Notes: generated by a model not told the origin, from the sequence alone. A stretch of DNA of 64,000 bases from Acinetobacter tjernbergiae DSM 14971 = CIP 107465 (GCF_000374425.1 NZ_KB894377.1:1-64000), one strand, 5' to 3'. Positions 40,349 to 50,211 are shown, counted from the stretch's first letter. Translations and numbers: made by a program.

Positions 40349-41494
40349 ATGTTAGCTTACGATGCAGATTTGGAACTCTTCCGTGATAACTTTAAACGTT
40401 TTATGAGCGAACACATTGCGCCTCATTATGAACAGTGGGAACGTGAAGGGCTTATGCCGCGTTCTGTTTGGACATTATTGGGTGAAAATGGCTTTCTGTG
40501 TGTAGATGTACCAGAGGAATACGGCGGTTATGGCGTTCCAACACATTACTCATTAATGTTGGTTGAAGAATCTGCTCGTGCTGGTTATTGCGCATTATCG
40601 ACAGGTATTTCATGTCATTCAGAAATTGCTGCACCTTATATCCAACATATTGGGACTGAGGAACAAAAACAATACTGGTTACCGAAGATGGTTTCTGGTG
40701 AAGCAGTTGGTGCAATTGGGATGACTGAGCCAGGAGCAGGTTCTGACCTACAAGCAATGCGTACCAGTGCAATTTTGCAAGATGATCATTATTTATTGAA
40801 TGGTTCTAAGACCTTTATTTCAAATGGTCAACATGCGGATGTTGTCGTTCTAGCAGTTAAAACTGATCCTCAAGCACGTGCAAAAGGTGTATCTTTATTA
40901 CTCGTTGACACGCATTTAGATGGCTTTAAAAAAGGTACAAACTTAGACAAAATCGGTTTGCACTCACAAGATACCTCAGAATTATTCTTTGATAATGTCA
41001 AAGTGCCTAAAGATCAATTGTTAGGTAATCCAGGTTCAGGTTTTGCATATTTAATGCAAGAATTACCGCGTGAGCGTACTGCGATTGCATCTACGGCTTT
41101 AGGTGCGATTCGTGGTGCAATTGATATTGCAACGCAATATGTCAAAGAACGTCAAGCATTTGGTCAAGCGATTGCACAATTCCAAAATACCCGTTTTGTA
41201 TTGGCTCAAGCGAAGATTGATGAACTCGCAACAGCTGCTTTTTATAACCAAAACGTTGCTTTATATAATGAAGGCAAGTTAGATGTTGAAACTGCGGCTG
41301 CGTTGAAGAGCTTCAGTACTGATATGCAAATGAAAGTGGCTGATAATTTACTTCAGTTATTTGGTGGTTACGGTTATATGACTGAATATCCGATCTCACG
41401 TTTCTTTGTTGATGCTCGTATCCAACGTATCTATGGTGGAACGAATGAAATTATGAAAGAAATTGTTGCACGTGGATTGATTGGTAAAGCTTAA
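40349..41494 (+). CDS. Acyl-CoA dehydrogenase
   Basis: A 381-residue FAD-dependent acyl-CoA dehydrogenase. AAGGA before ATG 40349 and the standard N-terminus MLAYDADLELFRDNFKRFM decide the start; the frame is open upstream to 40271. Motifs GMTEPGAGSDLQAMRT and FLFGGYG-type LFGGYGYMTEYP and the C-terminal RIYGGTNEIMKEI (catalytic Glu) are present. It resembles long-chain or branched-chain-specific enzymes of beta-oxidation. No other fad gene is adjacent, so the chain length preference is open. Confidence 0.88.
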   Translation: MLAYDADLELFRDNFKRFMSEHIAPHYEQWEREGLMPRSVWTLLGENGFLCVDVPEEYGGYGVPTHYSLMLVEESARAGYCALSTGISCHSEIAAPYIQHIGTEEQKQYWLPKMVSGEAVGAIGMTEPGAGSDLQAMRTSAILQDDHYLLNGSKTFISNGQHADVVVLAVKTDPQARAKGVSLLLVDTHLDGFKKGTNLDKIGLHSQDTSELFFDNVKVPKDQLLGNPGSGFAYLMQELPRERTAIASTALGAIRGAIDIATQYVKERQAFGQAIAQFQNTRFVLAQAKIDELATAAFYNQNVALYNEGKLDVETAAALKSFSTDMQMKVADNLLQLFGGYGYMTEYPISRFFVDARIQRIYGGTNEIMKEIVARGLIGKA

Positions 41495-41523
41495 GCTATA
41501 CACAATACGCATGTGAAAATCAT

Positions 41524-41556
41524 AAAAGCTGAATCAAATTTCTGATTCAGCTTTTT
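41524..41556 (+). terminator. Intrinsic terminator of the acyl-CoA dehydrogenase gene
   Basis: AAGCTGAATCA and TGATTCAGCTTTTT form an 11-bp stem with a T tract. Confidence 0.85.
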
Positions 41557-41609
41557 GTTTATAAGTATTTGTAAAAAATAGTTTTTAAAATATTGGTATT
41601 GTTGGCTCA

Positions 41610-41963
41610 TCAAATAATTTTGAACAATTCAGAGTTTGGCATCCAGCTAACATCACTGCTTCTGGTAAGCTGGCATATTAAGTTGGTGAGATGTTGTTCT
41701 GCGGGGTGTTTATAATTCCAAAAGAAAAATTGCGCTGAACGATGCTTGTTAAAATTTTGATAAAAATCATTTTGTTTCGGTATCGACGCATCATTTTGAA
41801 TGGCGCTTTTACGTTGTTTATGCGTTCCCGCTGTTATCATGAACATGATATTTTGTGTTTCATCATTTTTGTTCTTTAAGTAAAGCAAAAGCCAAAATAC
41901 TGAGTTGTTTAAACATAATTGCCTCACCAAGGTTGAAATTTTGCCTTTCAATATATCGTGCAA
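41610..41963 (-). CDS. Doubtful 117-residue hypothetical protein
   Basis: An open frame in the 550-bp space before pheA. The product has an aromatic-rich stretch (RSAQFFFWNYKHPAEQHL) and two Cys but no recognised domain. The ribosome site is weak. It could be a real orphan gene, the antisense of a regulatory region, or chance. Confidence 0.3.
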   Translation of the reverse strand: MHDILKGKISTLVRQLCLNNSVFWLLLYLKNKNDETQNIMFMITAGTHKQRKSAIQNDASIPKQNDFYQNFNKHRSAQFFFWNYKHPAEQHLTNLICQLTRSSDVSWMPNSELFKII

Positions 41964-42108
41964 ATCATTATCAATAAAGTTGGGGCATCAAAAGAGTTAA
42001 AACTCAGCGTGTTTAATAGCTTAAAGTGTTGTTATACTAGCTCGGATAATCAATTCACAGATGAATTGTAATCCATTCTTATAGATGATTTTGCTGAGGC
42101 TGCATTCA

Positions 42109-43218
42109 ATGGTAAACGATGGACAAAACACATCGAATTCACTTAATTTAGAACAGATTCGTAACGATATTGATAGTGTTGATCAACAAATCCAAGAGTT
42201 ACTCAATCGTCGTGCTACGTTGGCAGAAGCTGTAGCTAAAGCGAAATTTGCATCCGAAGAGAATCCGTTATTTTATCGCCCTGAACGCGAAGCTCAAGTA
42301 TTGCGTAAAGTCATGGAGCGCAATCAAGGTCCTTTATCTGATGCAACGATGGCACGTTTATTCCGTGAGATTATGTCAGCTTGTTTGGCTCTTGAAGCGC
42401 CGCAAAGCATTGCGTTCTTAGGGCCAGAAGGGACTTATACACATTCCGCTGTATTAAAACATTTTGGTAAAGATGCGGTTGTGCGTCCATTACCAACGAT
42501 TGACGAAGTATTCCGTGAAGTTGAAGCAGGGAGCGCACATTATGGTGTTGTTCCAGTCGAGAATTCATCAGAAGGGATTGTTAATCACACCTTGGATTGT
42601 TTTAAATCATCGACAGTCAATGTGATTGGTGAAGTTGAGCTGCGTATCCACCACCAATTCTTGGTTTCTGAAAATACTCGTAAAGACAGTATTAAGCAGA
42701 TTTATGCGCATCAGCAAACTTTGGCGCAGTGTCGTAAATGGTTAGATGCCCATTATCCAGGGGTGGAGCGTGTTGCGCTGAATTCAAATGCAGAAGCTGC
42801 TCGCCGTATTCGTAATGAGTGGCATTCTGCTGCGATAGCCTCTGATATTGCTGCAAGCATGTATAATCTTGAAGTTTTACATAGCAATATTGAAGATAAT
42901 CCTGAAAATACCACACGTTTCCTTGTGATTGGTCGCGAGAAAATCCCTCAAAGTGGCAATGATAAGACGTCATTATTAATTTCAGCACATGATCGTGCAG
43001 GGGCTTTGTTAGAAATTCTTGCGCCGTTTGCAAAACATAAAATCAGTTTGACCAGTATTGAGACCCGTCCTGCATTACCTGAGAAATGGGCATATGTATT
43101 CTTTATTGATTTAGAGGGGCATATTGGTCAAGAAAATGTAGCTGCCGCTTTGGATGAAATCCGTCCAATAGTCAAAGAGCTACGCGTATTAGGTTCTTAT
43201 CCAATCGCTGTTTTATAG
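42109..43218 (+). CDS. pheA: Chorismate mutase / prephenate dehydratase
   Basis: A 369-residue P-protein of phenylalanine synthesis. Residues about 12-95 are an AroQ chorismate mutase (IRNDIDSVDQQIQELLNRRATLAE). Prephenate dehydratase follows (IAFLGPEGTYTHSAVLKHFG, VPVENSSEGIVNHTLD, NPENTTRFLVIG), and the C-terminal ACT domain (LLISAHDRAGALLEIL, SLTSIETRP) gives feedback inhibition by Phe. GAGG upstream supports ATG 42109 over the ATG at 42085. It is followed by tyrA-aroA on the same strand, together covering the Phe/Tyr branch. Confidence 0.95.
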   Translation: MVNDGQNTSNSLNLEQIRNDIDSVDQQIQELLNRRATLAEAVAKAKFASEENPLFYRPEREAQVLRKVMERNQGPLSDATMARLFREIMSACLALEAPQSIAFLGPEGTYTHSAVLKHFGKDAVVRPLPTIDEVFREVEAGSAHYGVVPVENSSEGIVNHTLDCFKSSTVNVIGEVELRIHHQFLVSENTRKDSIKQIYAHQQTLAQCRKWLDAHYPGVERVALNSNAEAARRIRNEWHSAAIASDIAASMYNLEVLHSNIEDNPENTTRFLVIGREKIPQSGNDKTSLLISAHDRAGALLEILAPFAKHKISLTSIETRPALPEKWAYVFFIDLEGHIGQENVAAALDEIRPIVKELRVLGSYPIAVL

Positions 43219-43340
43219 GTCTATTTATTGTATTTTAAATCCCTCCTGAGCAGCGTAACTGCGCAAGTCCCTCTCTTTTAAAAGAGCTTGTGAAACAGGG
43301 TGTTCCTCAGGAGATATTTTTACATAGGCAAATATGTTTT

Positions 43341-45587
43341 ATGTCTCAACCATTATTTAAAAAAGTTGCATTTATTGGGCTTGGGCTGATTGGGTCGAGT
43401 CTAGCGCGTGTGATTGTGGCAGAACAACTTGCATCTCAAATTGTGGCTGCAACACGTTCAAAAAAGACACTAGATGATGCAAAGGCTTTGGGGCTGATTC
43501 AACAGGGGTATGCAAGCCCAGAAGAAGCTGTTCAGGGCGCAGATTTAATTGTCTTAGCTTTACCTGTTCGTGCTACGCAGAAGGTATTGGAACAGATTAA
43601 GCCATATCTCGCAGAGAATGTGATCATCACAGATGTGGGCAGTACTAAGGGCAATGTGGTGGATGCTGCAAAAGCTGTTTTTGGTGAAGATTTACCAATA
43701 GGCTTTGTACCAGGACATCCGATTGCAGGTGCGGAACATACCGGTGTTCATGCAGGTAAAGTTGATTTATTTGCCAATCATAAAGTGATTTTGACACCAC
43801 TTCCAAGTAGTGCGGATTGGGCGGTTGCAAAGTTGATTCAGCTTTGGTCAGCGGCTAAAGCGGAAGTGATTTGTATGGATGTCACCAAGCATGATGAAGT
43901 GCTTGCTCATACGAGTCATTTACCACATTTGATGGCGTTTAATTTAGTCGAACAATTGGCAAATCGTGAAGATAATCTCGATATTTTTCGTTATGCTGCG
44001 GGCGGTTTTCGTGACTTTTCTCGGATTGCCGCCAGTGATCCACAGATGTGGCATGATATTTTCTTTGCCAATAAAACTGCAATTTTGAATGCTGTGAATG
44101 GTTTTGAACAGCAATTGTCGGTTTTGAAGAAATTGATTGAACAGGAAGATTCTCAAGCGTTGATGGGCTTACTTGGACATGCGCAAGCAGCACGTCAGCA
44201 CTTTAACCATATGTTAGCCAACAAACCTTTGATGGAGAAAAATAAGGTGACACAGCAATTTACCATTTTACCAGGCAAGAAAACATTCGCAGGTAAATTC
44301 ACTGTACCAGGTGACAAATCTGTGTCACATCGCTCGATTATGTTTGGTGCGATTGCGGAAGGTACAACCCATGTAACAGGTTTCTTGGAAGGTGAAGATG
44401 CACTCGCAACTTTGCAGGCTTTCCGTGATATGGGCGTGAGTATCGAAGGGCCTAAGAATGGTGAAGTCACGATCCATGGTGTGGGCATGCAAGGCTTAAA
44501 AGCACCTGCAAGCGCTTTATATATGGGTAACTCAGGTACAAGTATGCGCTTGTTATCTGGCATGTTGTCTGCGCAGAAGTTTGATTCTGTCATGACAGGT
44601 GATGCATCATTGTCTAAACGTCCGATGGAGCGTATTGCCAAGCCATTGCGTGAAATGGGTGCGCAAATTCAAACCACAGGTGAGAAAGGTACCCCGCCTG
44701 TTAGCATTACTGGCAGCCAAGCGTTAAAGGGTATTCAGTACGACTTACCGATGGCTTCTGCTCAAGTCAAATCAGGTATTCTATTGGCAGGTCTATGGGC
44801 TGCTGGTGAAACGTCTGTAACTGAACCAGAACCAACCCGTGATCATACCGAACGTATGTTACGTGCCTTTGGTTATGATGTAAAAACTGAAGGTAATAAA
44901 ATATCATTGGTCGGTGGTGGGAAATTGGTTGGTACAGATATTCAAGTGCCTTCTGATATTTCATCTGCTGCATTTTTTATGGTGGGTGCGGCAATTACTG
45001 AAGGTTCGGACGTTGTGCTAGAAGCAGTGGGTATCAACCCAACACGCACTGGCGTAATCGAGATTCTGAAGCAAATGGGTGCGGATCTGATGGTTGAGAA
45101 TGAACGTATTGCAGGTGGTGAGCCAATTGCAGATATTCATATCAAAGGTTCTAAAACGTTGAAGGGTATTCATATGCCTGAAGACCAAGTGCCTTTAGCA
45201 ATTGATGAATTCCCAGCATTATTCATTGCAGCGGCATGTGCAGAAGGTCAAACTGTTCTAACAGGTGCGGCTGAACTTCGTGTGAAAGAGTCTGACCGTA
45301 TCCAAGTCATGGCAGATGGTTTGAAAATCATGGGCATTGATTGCACACCAACAGAAGATGGCATCATTATTGAAGGCAAAGGCAAGTCTGGTGATTGGTC
45401 AGCAATTTTCACAGGCGGCGAAATTGAATCTCACCATGATCATCGTATTGCCATGAGTTTTAGTATCGCAGGTTTGCGTACTTCAGGTGAAATTACCATT
45501 CATGGTACTGAAACTGTTGCGACAAGTTTCCCAACCTTTACTGAGCTTGCAAATACAGCAGGTTTAGATTTACAGGTTGTGAATTAA
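43341..45587 (+). CDS. tyrA-aroA: Fused prephenate dehydrogenase (TyrA) - EPSP synthase (AroA)
   Basis: A 748-residue fusion. Residues 1-300 are a TyrA-type dehydrogenase with the NAD(P) motif GLGLIGSS at 10-17 and GHPIAGAEHTG. Residues from about 305 are EPSP synthase: PGDKSVSHRS near 323, MGNSGTSMRLLSG, RDHTERML and the C-terminal HHDHRIAMSF. AroA makes EPSP, the last step but one to chorismate, and TyrA makes Tyr precursor from prephenate; the joined order is a hallmark of Acinetobacter and relatives. ATG 43341 gives the normal TyrA N-terminus (MSQPLFKKVAFIG); an upstream in-frame GTG at 43290 would add 17 residues. Confidence 0.95.
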   Translation: MSQPLFKKVAFIGLGLIGSSLARVIVAEQLASQIVAATRSKKTLDDAKALGLIQQGYASPEEAVQGADLIVLALPVRATQKVLEQIKPYLAENVIITDVGSTKGNVVDAAKAVFGEDLPIGFVPGHPIAGAEHTGVHAGKVDLFANHKVILTPLPSSADWAVAKLIQLWSAAKAEVICMDVTKHDEVLAHTSHLPHLMAFNLVEQLANREDNLDIFRYAAGGFRDFSRIAASDPQMWHDIFFANKTAILNAVNGFEQQLSVLKKLIEQEDSQALMGLLGHAQAARQHFNHMLANKPLMEKNKVTQQFTILPGKKTFAGKFTVPGDKSVSHRSIMFGAIAEGTTHVTGFLEGEDALATLQAFRDMGVSIEGPKNGEVTIHGVGMQGLKAPASALYMGNSGTSMRLLSGMLSAQKFDSVMTGDASLSKRPMERIAKPLREMGAQIQTTGEKGTPPVSITGSQALKGIQYDLPMASAQVKSGILLAGLWAAGETSVTEPEPTRDHTERMLRAFGYDVKTEGNKISLVGGGKLVGTDIQVPSDISSAAFFMVGAAITEGSDVVLEAVGINPTRTGVIEILKQMGADLMVENERIAGGEPIADIHIKGSKTLKGIHMPEDQVPLAIDEFPALFIAAACAEGQTVLTGAAELRVKESDRIQVMADGLKIMGIDCTPTEDGIIIEGKGKSGDWSAIFTGGEIESHHDHRIAMSFSIAGLRTSGEITIHGTETVATSFPTFTELANTAGLDLQVVN

Positions 45588-45600
45588 TCATTTGATTCCC

Positions 45601-45640
45601 AAAATGCAGTATTTACTCGATCTAAATGCTGCATTTTTTG
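45601..45640 (+). terminator. Intrinsic terminator of tyrA-aroA
   Basis: AAAATGCAG and CTGCATTTT pair with a further TATTTA/TAAAT extension inside; T tract follows. Confidence 0.75.
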
Positions 45641-45872
45641 TGAATAAATTCATAAAAAGAAGTTGTTCGTCGATATTATAAAACGTATAAATAATCAAAA
45701 TGACGGGTTTGGCCATGTACATATCTAATTGGGTCGAAATTTATCAAATTAGTAAAATAAGTAAGACAATCGGCTAATCAATTAAAGACAATTGTATATA
45801 TAATAATCCTTACCGTACGAGTCGGTTTTATGCTGTGATCCAGCTAAGAACATAAAAAATAGAGGGAATACC

Positions 45873-46256
45873 ATGAAAACATTGCAATTTATAGCAGATT
45901 GCCCTAAGCATGGGGTAATTGATCATCCACCCAATGAATGCTATATCACGCAAGAATACGTGGCTGCACTATTGTATAAACAATTAGAACACTATGGTTT
46001 TGATGCGGAACATATTCGCCATGAACATGAAAAAATTGAAGTTAGGATTGATAATCATCAACTGCCTCTTTCAATCTTATGTTCTCAACAAGATACAGAG
46101 GGTCATATTTTGTGTGAAATCTCTGCAAACCCACAACAAGAACAAGCTTGGTTTGAAAAGATTGAGACCCAAAGTATCATTCGTCAGCTTGCACAGGCTG
46201 TTGAAAATAGCTTAAAAGCAGAACATAGTTTTTCTCAGTTTGTGTGGAAAAGTTAA
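45873..46256 (+). CDS. Conserved-looking hypothetical protein, 127 residues
   Basis: A small soluble protein with AGAGGG before ATG 45873. It begins FIADCPKHGVIDHPPNECYITQEYVA; the C-P-K-H-G and later C residues could bind metal. The rest is acidic and helical with no domain I recognise. The 230-bp upstream spacer is AT-rich and carries its promoter. It is probably a stand-alone gene. Confidence 0.6.
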   Translation: MKTLQFIADCPKHGVIDHPPNECYITQEYVAALLYKQLEHYGFDAEHIRHEHEKIEVRIDNHQLPLSILCSQQDTEGHILCEISANPQQEQAWFEKIETQSIIRQLAQAVENSLKAEHSFSQFVWKS

Positions 46257-46357
46257 GACAATTTTGCCAATAAAATCTTAAATAAAGTGATTTAAGCATC
46301 GCCACTTAGGCGTATGGTGTATATTCTTTTAAAAGTTCTATTTGAGAGGATAAGTGC

Positions 46358-47818
46358 ATGACACAGGTCGATTTTTCTAAATTATCGCCAAAACAGGTTT
46401 GGCAACATTTTGAGACCTTGTGTACGATTCCTAGACCATCAAAGCATGAACAACAGTTAAGACAACATTTAAAAGATTGGGCGGAACAGCGCAGCTTAGA
46501 CACTTATATTGATGAAATTGGTAATTTAATTATTCGTAAAGCTGCAACAGCAGGTAAAGAGCAGGTTACAGGTGTCATTTTACAAGGTCATTTGGATATG
46601 GTGACACAAGCTAATCGTGGCACGCAGCATGACTTTTTTAAAGATCCCATTCGACCTGTATTAAAAGATGGCTGGCTGATTGCTGAAAATACCACGCTTG
46701 GTGCAGACAATGGGATTGGCGTTGCTCTCGCACTGGCTATATTAGAATCAAGTGATATTGCGCACGGGCCAATTGAAGTTCTTTTAACCATTGATGAAGA
46801 AGCGGGAATGAGTGGTGCGCGTTTACTTGAGTCTGGGGTTTTAAAAGGTCAATGGCTATTTAATATTGATACCGAAGAATGGGGTGAGCTTTATCTTGGT
46901 TGTGCAGGCAGTATTGATCTCGAAGTACAACAACCATTGGAATATGTCACTGCTCCTACAGATATGATCTATGTTGACCTATTGGTCTCGGGTCTAAAAG
47001 GTGGTCACTCTGGTGTGGATATCCAATTAGGTCGTGGCAATGCCAATGTGATTTTAGCCAATTTCCTCAATGACTATTTTGCACAATCAAATGCCCGACT
47101 AGTTGAATTTGTAGGCGGTACAGCACGGAATGCTATTCCTCGAGAAGCTGTTGCAACGATTGCGATTCAAGCAGAACGACTAGCTGATTTGAAAAAAGTA
47201 CTTCTAGTCACACAAGTTGAATGGCAGAAAAAACTACAAGGTATTGATGATCAGATCCAAATCACAGTACAACAAAATACCAATCAGATTGATGAAGTGA
47301 TTGCACTACCTCATCAACAAGCTTGGTTGCAAGCATTAGCAACGTGTCCTTATGGCATTGCTGAATGGAGTGCGGCTTTAGCTGATGTGGTTGAAACCTC
47401 GAATAATATTGGCGTGGTCAAACTGACTAAAGATGAAGCGAAAACCTTAATTATGGTTCGTTCGATGGTGAATCAAGAAGCAGTAGCATTTGCTCAAAAG
47501 ATTCAACAGCACTTTGCCAGTTTTGAGATTCAATCTGAATTAACGCCGTTGGTATCAGGTTGGACACCGAATCCAGATTCGGCTGCATTGAAATGTTTGC
47601 AACAGGCTTATCAATCTGCATTTAAGATTGAGCCAAACTTGAAAGTGATTCATGCCGGTTTGGAGTGTGGCATTATCGCTGAACATTATCCGAATTTACA
47701 GATGGTATCGTTTGGTCCTGATATTCAAGGGGCGCATGCGCCGGGTGAGAGGGTTAAAGTAGATACGGTCGAGAAATGCTGGAAGTTACTGGTGACTGCA
47801 TTGGAAAGTGTGAAGTAA
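46358..47818 (+). CDS. pepD: Aminoacyl-histidine dipeptidase (peptidase D)
   Basis: A 486-residue M20 metallopeptidase of the PepD/carnosinase type. Zinc ligands and catalytic residues are in GHLDMV, TLGADNGIG, DEEAGMSGA, NIDTEEWGELYLGCAG and near the C-terminus HAGLECGIIAEHYPNLQMVSFGPDIQ. It cleaves Xaa-His dipeptides, including carnosine. GAGAGGAT upstream fixes the start. Convergent with the RNA-repair operon end (kptA). Confidence 0.93.
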   Translation: MTQVDFSKLSPKQVWQHFETLCTIPRPSKHEQQLRQHLKDWAEQRSLDTYIDEIGNLIIRKAATAGKEQVTGVILQGHLDMVTQANRGTQHDFFKDPIRPVLKDGWLIAENTTLGADNGIGVALALAILESSDIAHGPIEVLLTIDEEAGMSGARLLESGVLKGQWLFNIDTEEWGELYLGCAGSIDLEVQQPLEYVTAPTDMIYVDLLVSGLKGGHSGVDIQLGRGNANVILANFLNDYFAQSNARLVEFVGGTARNAIPREAVATIAIQAERLADLKKVLLVTQVEWQKKLQGIDDQIQITVQQNTNQIDEVIALPHQQAWLQALATCPYGIAEWSAALADVVETSNNIGVVKLTKDEAKTLIMVRSMVNQEAVAFAQKIQQHFASFEIQSELTPLVSGWTPNPDSAALKCLQQAYQSAFKIEPNLKVIHAGLECGIIAEHYPNLQMVSFGPDIQGAHAPGERVKVDTVEKCWKLLVTALESVK

Positions 47819-47832
47819 CGAATTAATCCTGA

Positions 47833-47864
47833 GATCAGACCAATGATCCTGTCTTGGTCTGATC
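47833..47864. terminator. Hairpin between convergent pepD and kptA
   Basis: GATCAGACCA and TGGTCTGATC form a perfect 10-bp stem with a 12-nt loop that covers the last codons of kptA. No T run is seen, so it may act as a 3' barrier rather than a full terminator. Confidence 0.45.
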
Positions 47865-48404
47865 AATCAGTGATAAATATTGAGTTGGTACATGTGTTAT
47901 TAGCCATACACCATTTTCTGCTTGATAAAACGCAAAGCCGTCTTTATACATTTGTACTGTGTCAATCAAGAGTAAAATTGGCTTTCCATAACGTTGACCG
48001 ACATTGAGCGCCGTTTCTTTATGTTCACTGAGATGGACATAATGACGTTGTCCCGCAATTAAGCCTTGTGCCTGAATTGATTCCATAAATCGACTGGCTG
48101 TACCATGATATAAATGTTGCGGTGGTTCAATTGCAATCATCTCTCTTTGTACTGTATGGGTTGAATGACCTTGTACTGCACGAATATTTAAACCATCGTC
48201 TGAAATTTGAAAGCGCTTCTTGTCACATTGCGCCACAATTGTTTGGATGAATTCATCATCCAAAAATGTATTGTGTTGCTGTGCTGCATCAATGAGTTCA
48301 GCAATCTTTGCCCAACCTTCTTGATCGAGTTGAAGCCCGATTTGCTCAGGTTTATGTCTTAGGATTAAACTTAAGAATTTACTGATTTGTGTATGTGTTT
48401 TCAT
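47835..48404 (-). CDS. kptA: RNA 2'-phosphotransferase KptA/Tpt1
   Basis: A 189-residue NAD-dependent enzyme that removes an internal or terminal 2'-phosphate from RNA via an ADP-ribose intermediate. The N-terminal winged part has SKFLSLILRHKPEQIGLQLDQEGWA. The catalytic part has LYHGTASRFMESIQAQGLI and HYVHLS, with the usual His and Arg residues. It is the last gene of the rtcB-...-rtcA-kptA series, 12 nt after rtcA. RtcB does not leave a 2'-phosphate, so it may clean up ends made by other enzymes. Confidence 0.92.
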   Translation of the reverse strand: MKTHTQISKFLSLILRHKPEQIGLQLDQEGWAKIAELIDAAQQHNTFLDDEFIQTIVAQCDKKRFQISDDGLNIRAVQGHSTHTVQREMIAIEPPQHLYHGTASRFMESIQAQGLIAGQRHYVHLSEHKETALNVGQRYGKPILLLIDTVQMYKDGFAFYQAENGVWLITHVPTQYLSLIDQTKTGSLV

Positions 48405-48416
48405 TTCTAATCTTCA

Positions 48417-49466
48417 TTATTTAACGTGTATATTGACCTGAAATAGCGTTTTATCCAACTCGATAAACTCAATATTACAATCAATAAATTTTTCAATCAT
48501 CGCTGCTTGGGTGCGAGTATGTTCACTGATGCATTGAGCCGTAAAACGACCACCTTGACCCAATGCTAAAGGTAACAAGAGTTGATCTGCTAAATACTCA
48601 TCAACGACTGCTTTTGAGTTTAGATAATATTTGACGTCCTCAGCTAAATTGTTCGCAATTTGTTCTGCACTTTTACGCATTTCACCTAAGGCTGTAAACA
48701 GTTGGGTGTGATGCTGATGTTCAACTTTGACATAAACGGTATTGCCTTGGCTGATTCCCTTTAAATGAAAGTGCTGCTGAGAATTGAGTGTTAACCTTTT
48801 ATTTAAAGTCGCTAATTCTCGTTGTACGATTTGCGCTTCTTCTGAAAGATTCAGCACCGCTGCAAAAGCATCAATACTCTGTAATGAACCACAATCTAAT
48901 AAATCTAGTTTCTCACGGTTTAGCCAGGGTTGAATGGTGATTTGTATTTCTCCCGCGCCAATTGGGAAGAAACCTGCTTTGTTTAATTTGAAATCGACAC
49001 CAATTCCTAGCTTTTTTAGGCAAGGCAAAAAGCAATGTTCAATAAAATCCGCCGTTGGCGCAAGTGGGTTATGTGTACCGCCTGAAATGGTGAGTTCACT
49101 GGCTTCATTTTGTAAGAGTAAAGCAGGCAATAATGTTTGCAAAACGAGAGTTGTGCTTCCTGCCGAACCGATTTGAAATTGGTATTTTCCACTTTGCACA
49201 TGTTGTGGCGCAAAGTACAAACGTTGGCTATGTAGTTCAGCACCTTCAATATAAGCTTGGCTGATCTGTTGAGATGCCTGTACACAGACCAAATGTTGAC
49301 GCATCAGACCTGATTTTTTACGTCCAGCCCGAATGTTAATCAGTTCAAACGCTTGACCTGTAATCATTGAAAGGGCAAGGGCGGTTCTTAAAATTTGCCC
49401 ACCACCTTCGCCTTGTGAACCATCAATTTGGATGGTGGTTGGCAGCTTTGCCAAAATGTTATTCAC
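48417..49466 (-). CDS. rtcA: RNA 3'-terminal phosphate cyclase
   Basis: A 349-residue RtcA, starting with GTG behind AAGGAAAA. Motifs are IQIDGSQGEGGGQILRTALALS, IRAGRKKSGLMRQHL and, near the end, SEHTRTQAAMIEKF with the covalent His at 316. It turns RNA 3'-phosphates (and 2'-phosphates) into 2',3'-cyclic phosphates by ATP-driven adenylation, making ends that RtcB can seal and RtcR can sense. It lies 258 bp downstream of the DIP1984 gene in the same direction, and is followed by kptA. Confidence 0.95.
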   Translation of the reverse strand: MNNILAKLPTTIQIDGSQGEGGGQILRTALALSMITGQAFELINIRAGRKKSGLMRQHLVCVQASQQISQAYIEGAELHSQRLYFAPQHVQSGKYQFQIGSAGSTTLVLQTLLPALLLQNEASELTISGGTHNPLAPTADFIEHCFLPCLKKLGIGVDFKLNKAGFFPIGAGEIQITIQPWLNREKLDLLDCGSLQSIDAFAAVLNLSEEAQIVQRELATLNKRLTLNSQQHFHLKGISQGNTVYVKVEHQHHTQLFTALGEMRKSAEQIANNLAEDVKYYLNSKAVVDEYLADQLLLPLALGQGGRFTAQCISEHTRTQAAMIEKFIDCNIEFIELDKTLFQVNIHVK

Positions 49467-49724
49467 GTCTATTTTCCTTATTTTCTAATTTAATGAACAT
49501 ACTGTCAGTACATGGTAATGCGAAGTAACGTGTCACTTTGTTTTTGGCAAAGGTTTACTAGGTACACGGTGCTGAGCCTAATCAGTGAAGATTGATGCAC
49601 GGCTCACATGCTGCCATAGCCGCCTGAATTATTTTCAATCCCTCAGATCGGAGTAAAGCGGGATCTTGTACTCGCCCAGTATGTTCAAACTGGTATTGTG
49701 AAATAAATCCACAAAATCTATTGT
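49467..49724 (-). other. 258-bp spacer inside the rtc operon with hairpins
   Basis: No open frame is convincing on either strand. On the minus strand TGAGCC and GGCTCA (49601-49606 with 49573-49578) enclose ATCA/TGAT, forming a two-step stem. The stretch is more GC-rich than its surroundings. It may be a processing site, an attenuator before rtcA or another small RNA. Confidence 0.4.
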
Positions 49725-50183
49725 CTATTCGACTAAGTCAATCTGCCAATTGGCAGCCTGAATGTTGATATTTAAATCGCGTAGTTTCGCGCTGATATCA
49801 TCGGCTTGTTTTTGCAAGCTAGAAACAGGGATAACTTTTTGCCATTTAATTTCACGTGCGCTATAACGATCAGGTTCACGATGGGTATTGGCAATCGCAT
49901 CAATGAGAATCTTATGTTGTTCAGCATAACTACCCCGCAAGCTTAATAGGGACAGCAGAATTTTGCCATCCTCTAGCTTTGCTTGCGCATTGGTCAAATG
50001 AATACGACAAATCAATTGATTGCTTTCTTGAGTTAAAGCAAACACCTGTTTGATCAGTTCATTTGGATCTTCACTCGGTTCATCACCATCTTGTACCAAT
50101 ACATTGGCGTTGATCCGTTGTTTTAATGAAGTGAGCTTTTTTTGTTGATCGCTTCGCAGTAAAAGTGCTTCTGCAAGTTTCAT
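49725..50183 (-). CDS. DIP1984-family protein in the RNA-repair operon
   Basis: A 152-residue, largely helical coiled-coil-like protein: KLAEALLLRSDQQKKLTSLKQRINANVLVQDGD at the start is the DIP1984/septicolysin-like signature. Another conserved patch is EPDRYSAREIKWQKVIPVSSLQ. The function of the family is unknown. Located 28 bp after the Cys-containing 243-residue gene and upstream of rtcA, so a role with RNA repair is implied by context only. Confidence 0.85.
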   Translation of the reverse strand: MKLAEALLLRSDQQKKLTSLKQRINANVLVQDGDEPSEDPNELIKQVFALTQESNQLICRIHLTNAQAKLEDGKILLSLLSLRGSYAEQHKILIDAIANTHREPDRYSAREIKWQKVIPVSSLQKQADDISAKLRDLNINIQAANWQIDLVE

Positions 50184-50211
50184 TTGAATTTACCTTTATT
50201 TTCATTTCTCT

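Noticed and set aside
44195..44641. 148-residue frame antisense to the tyrA-aroA fusion
   Set aside because: Shadow frame across the AroA part; no start signal or domain.
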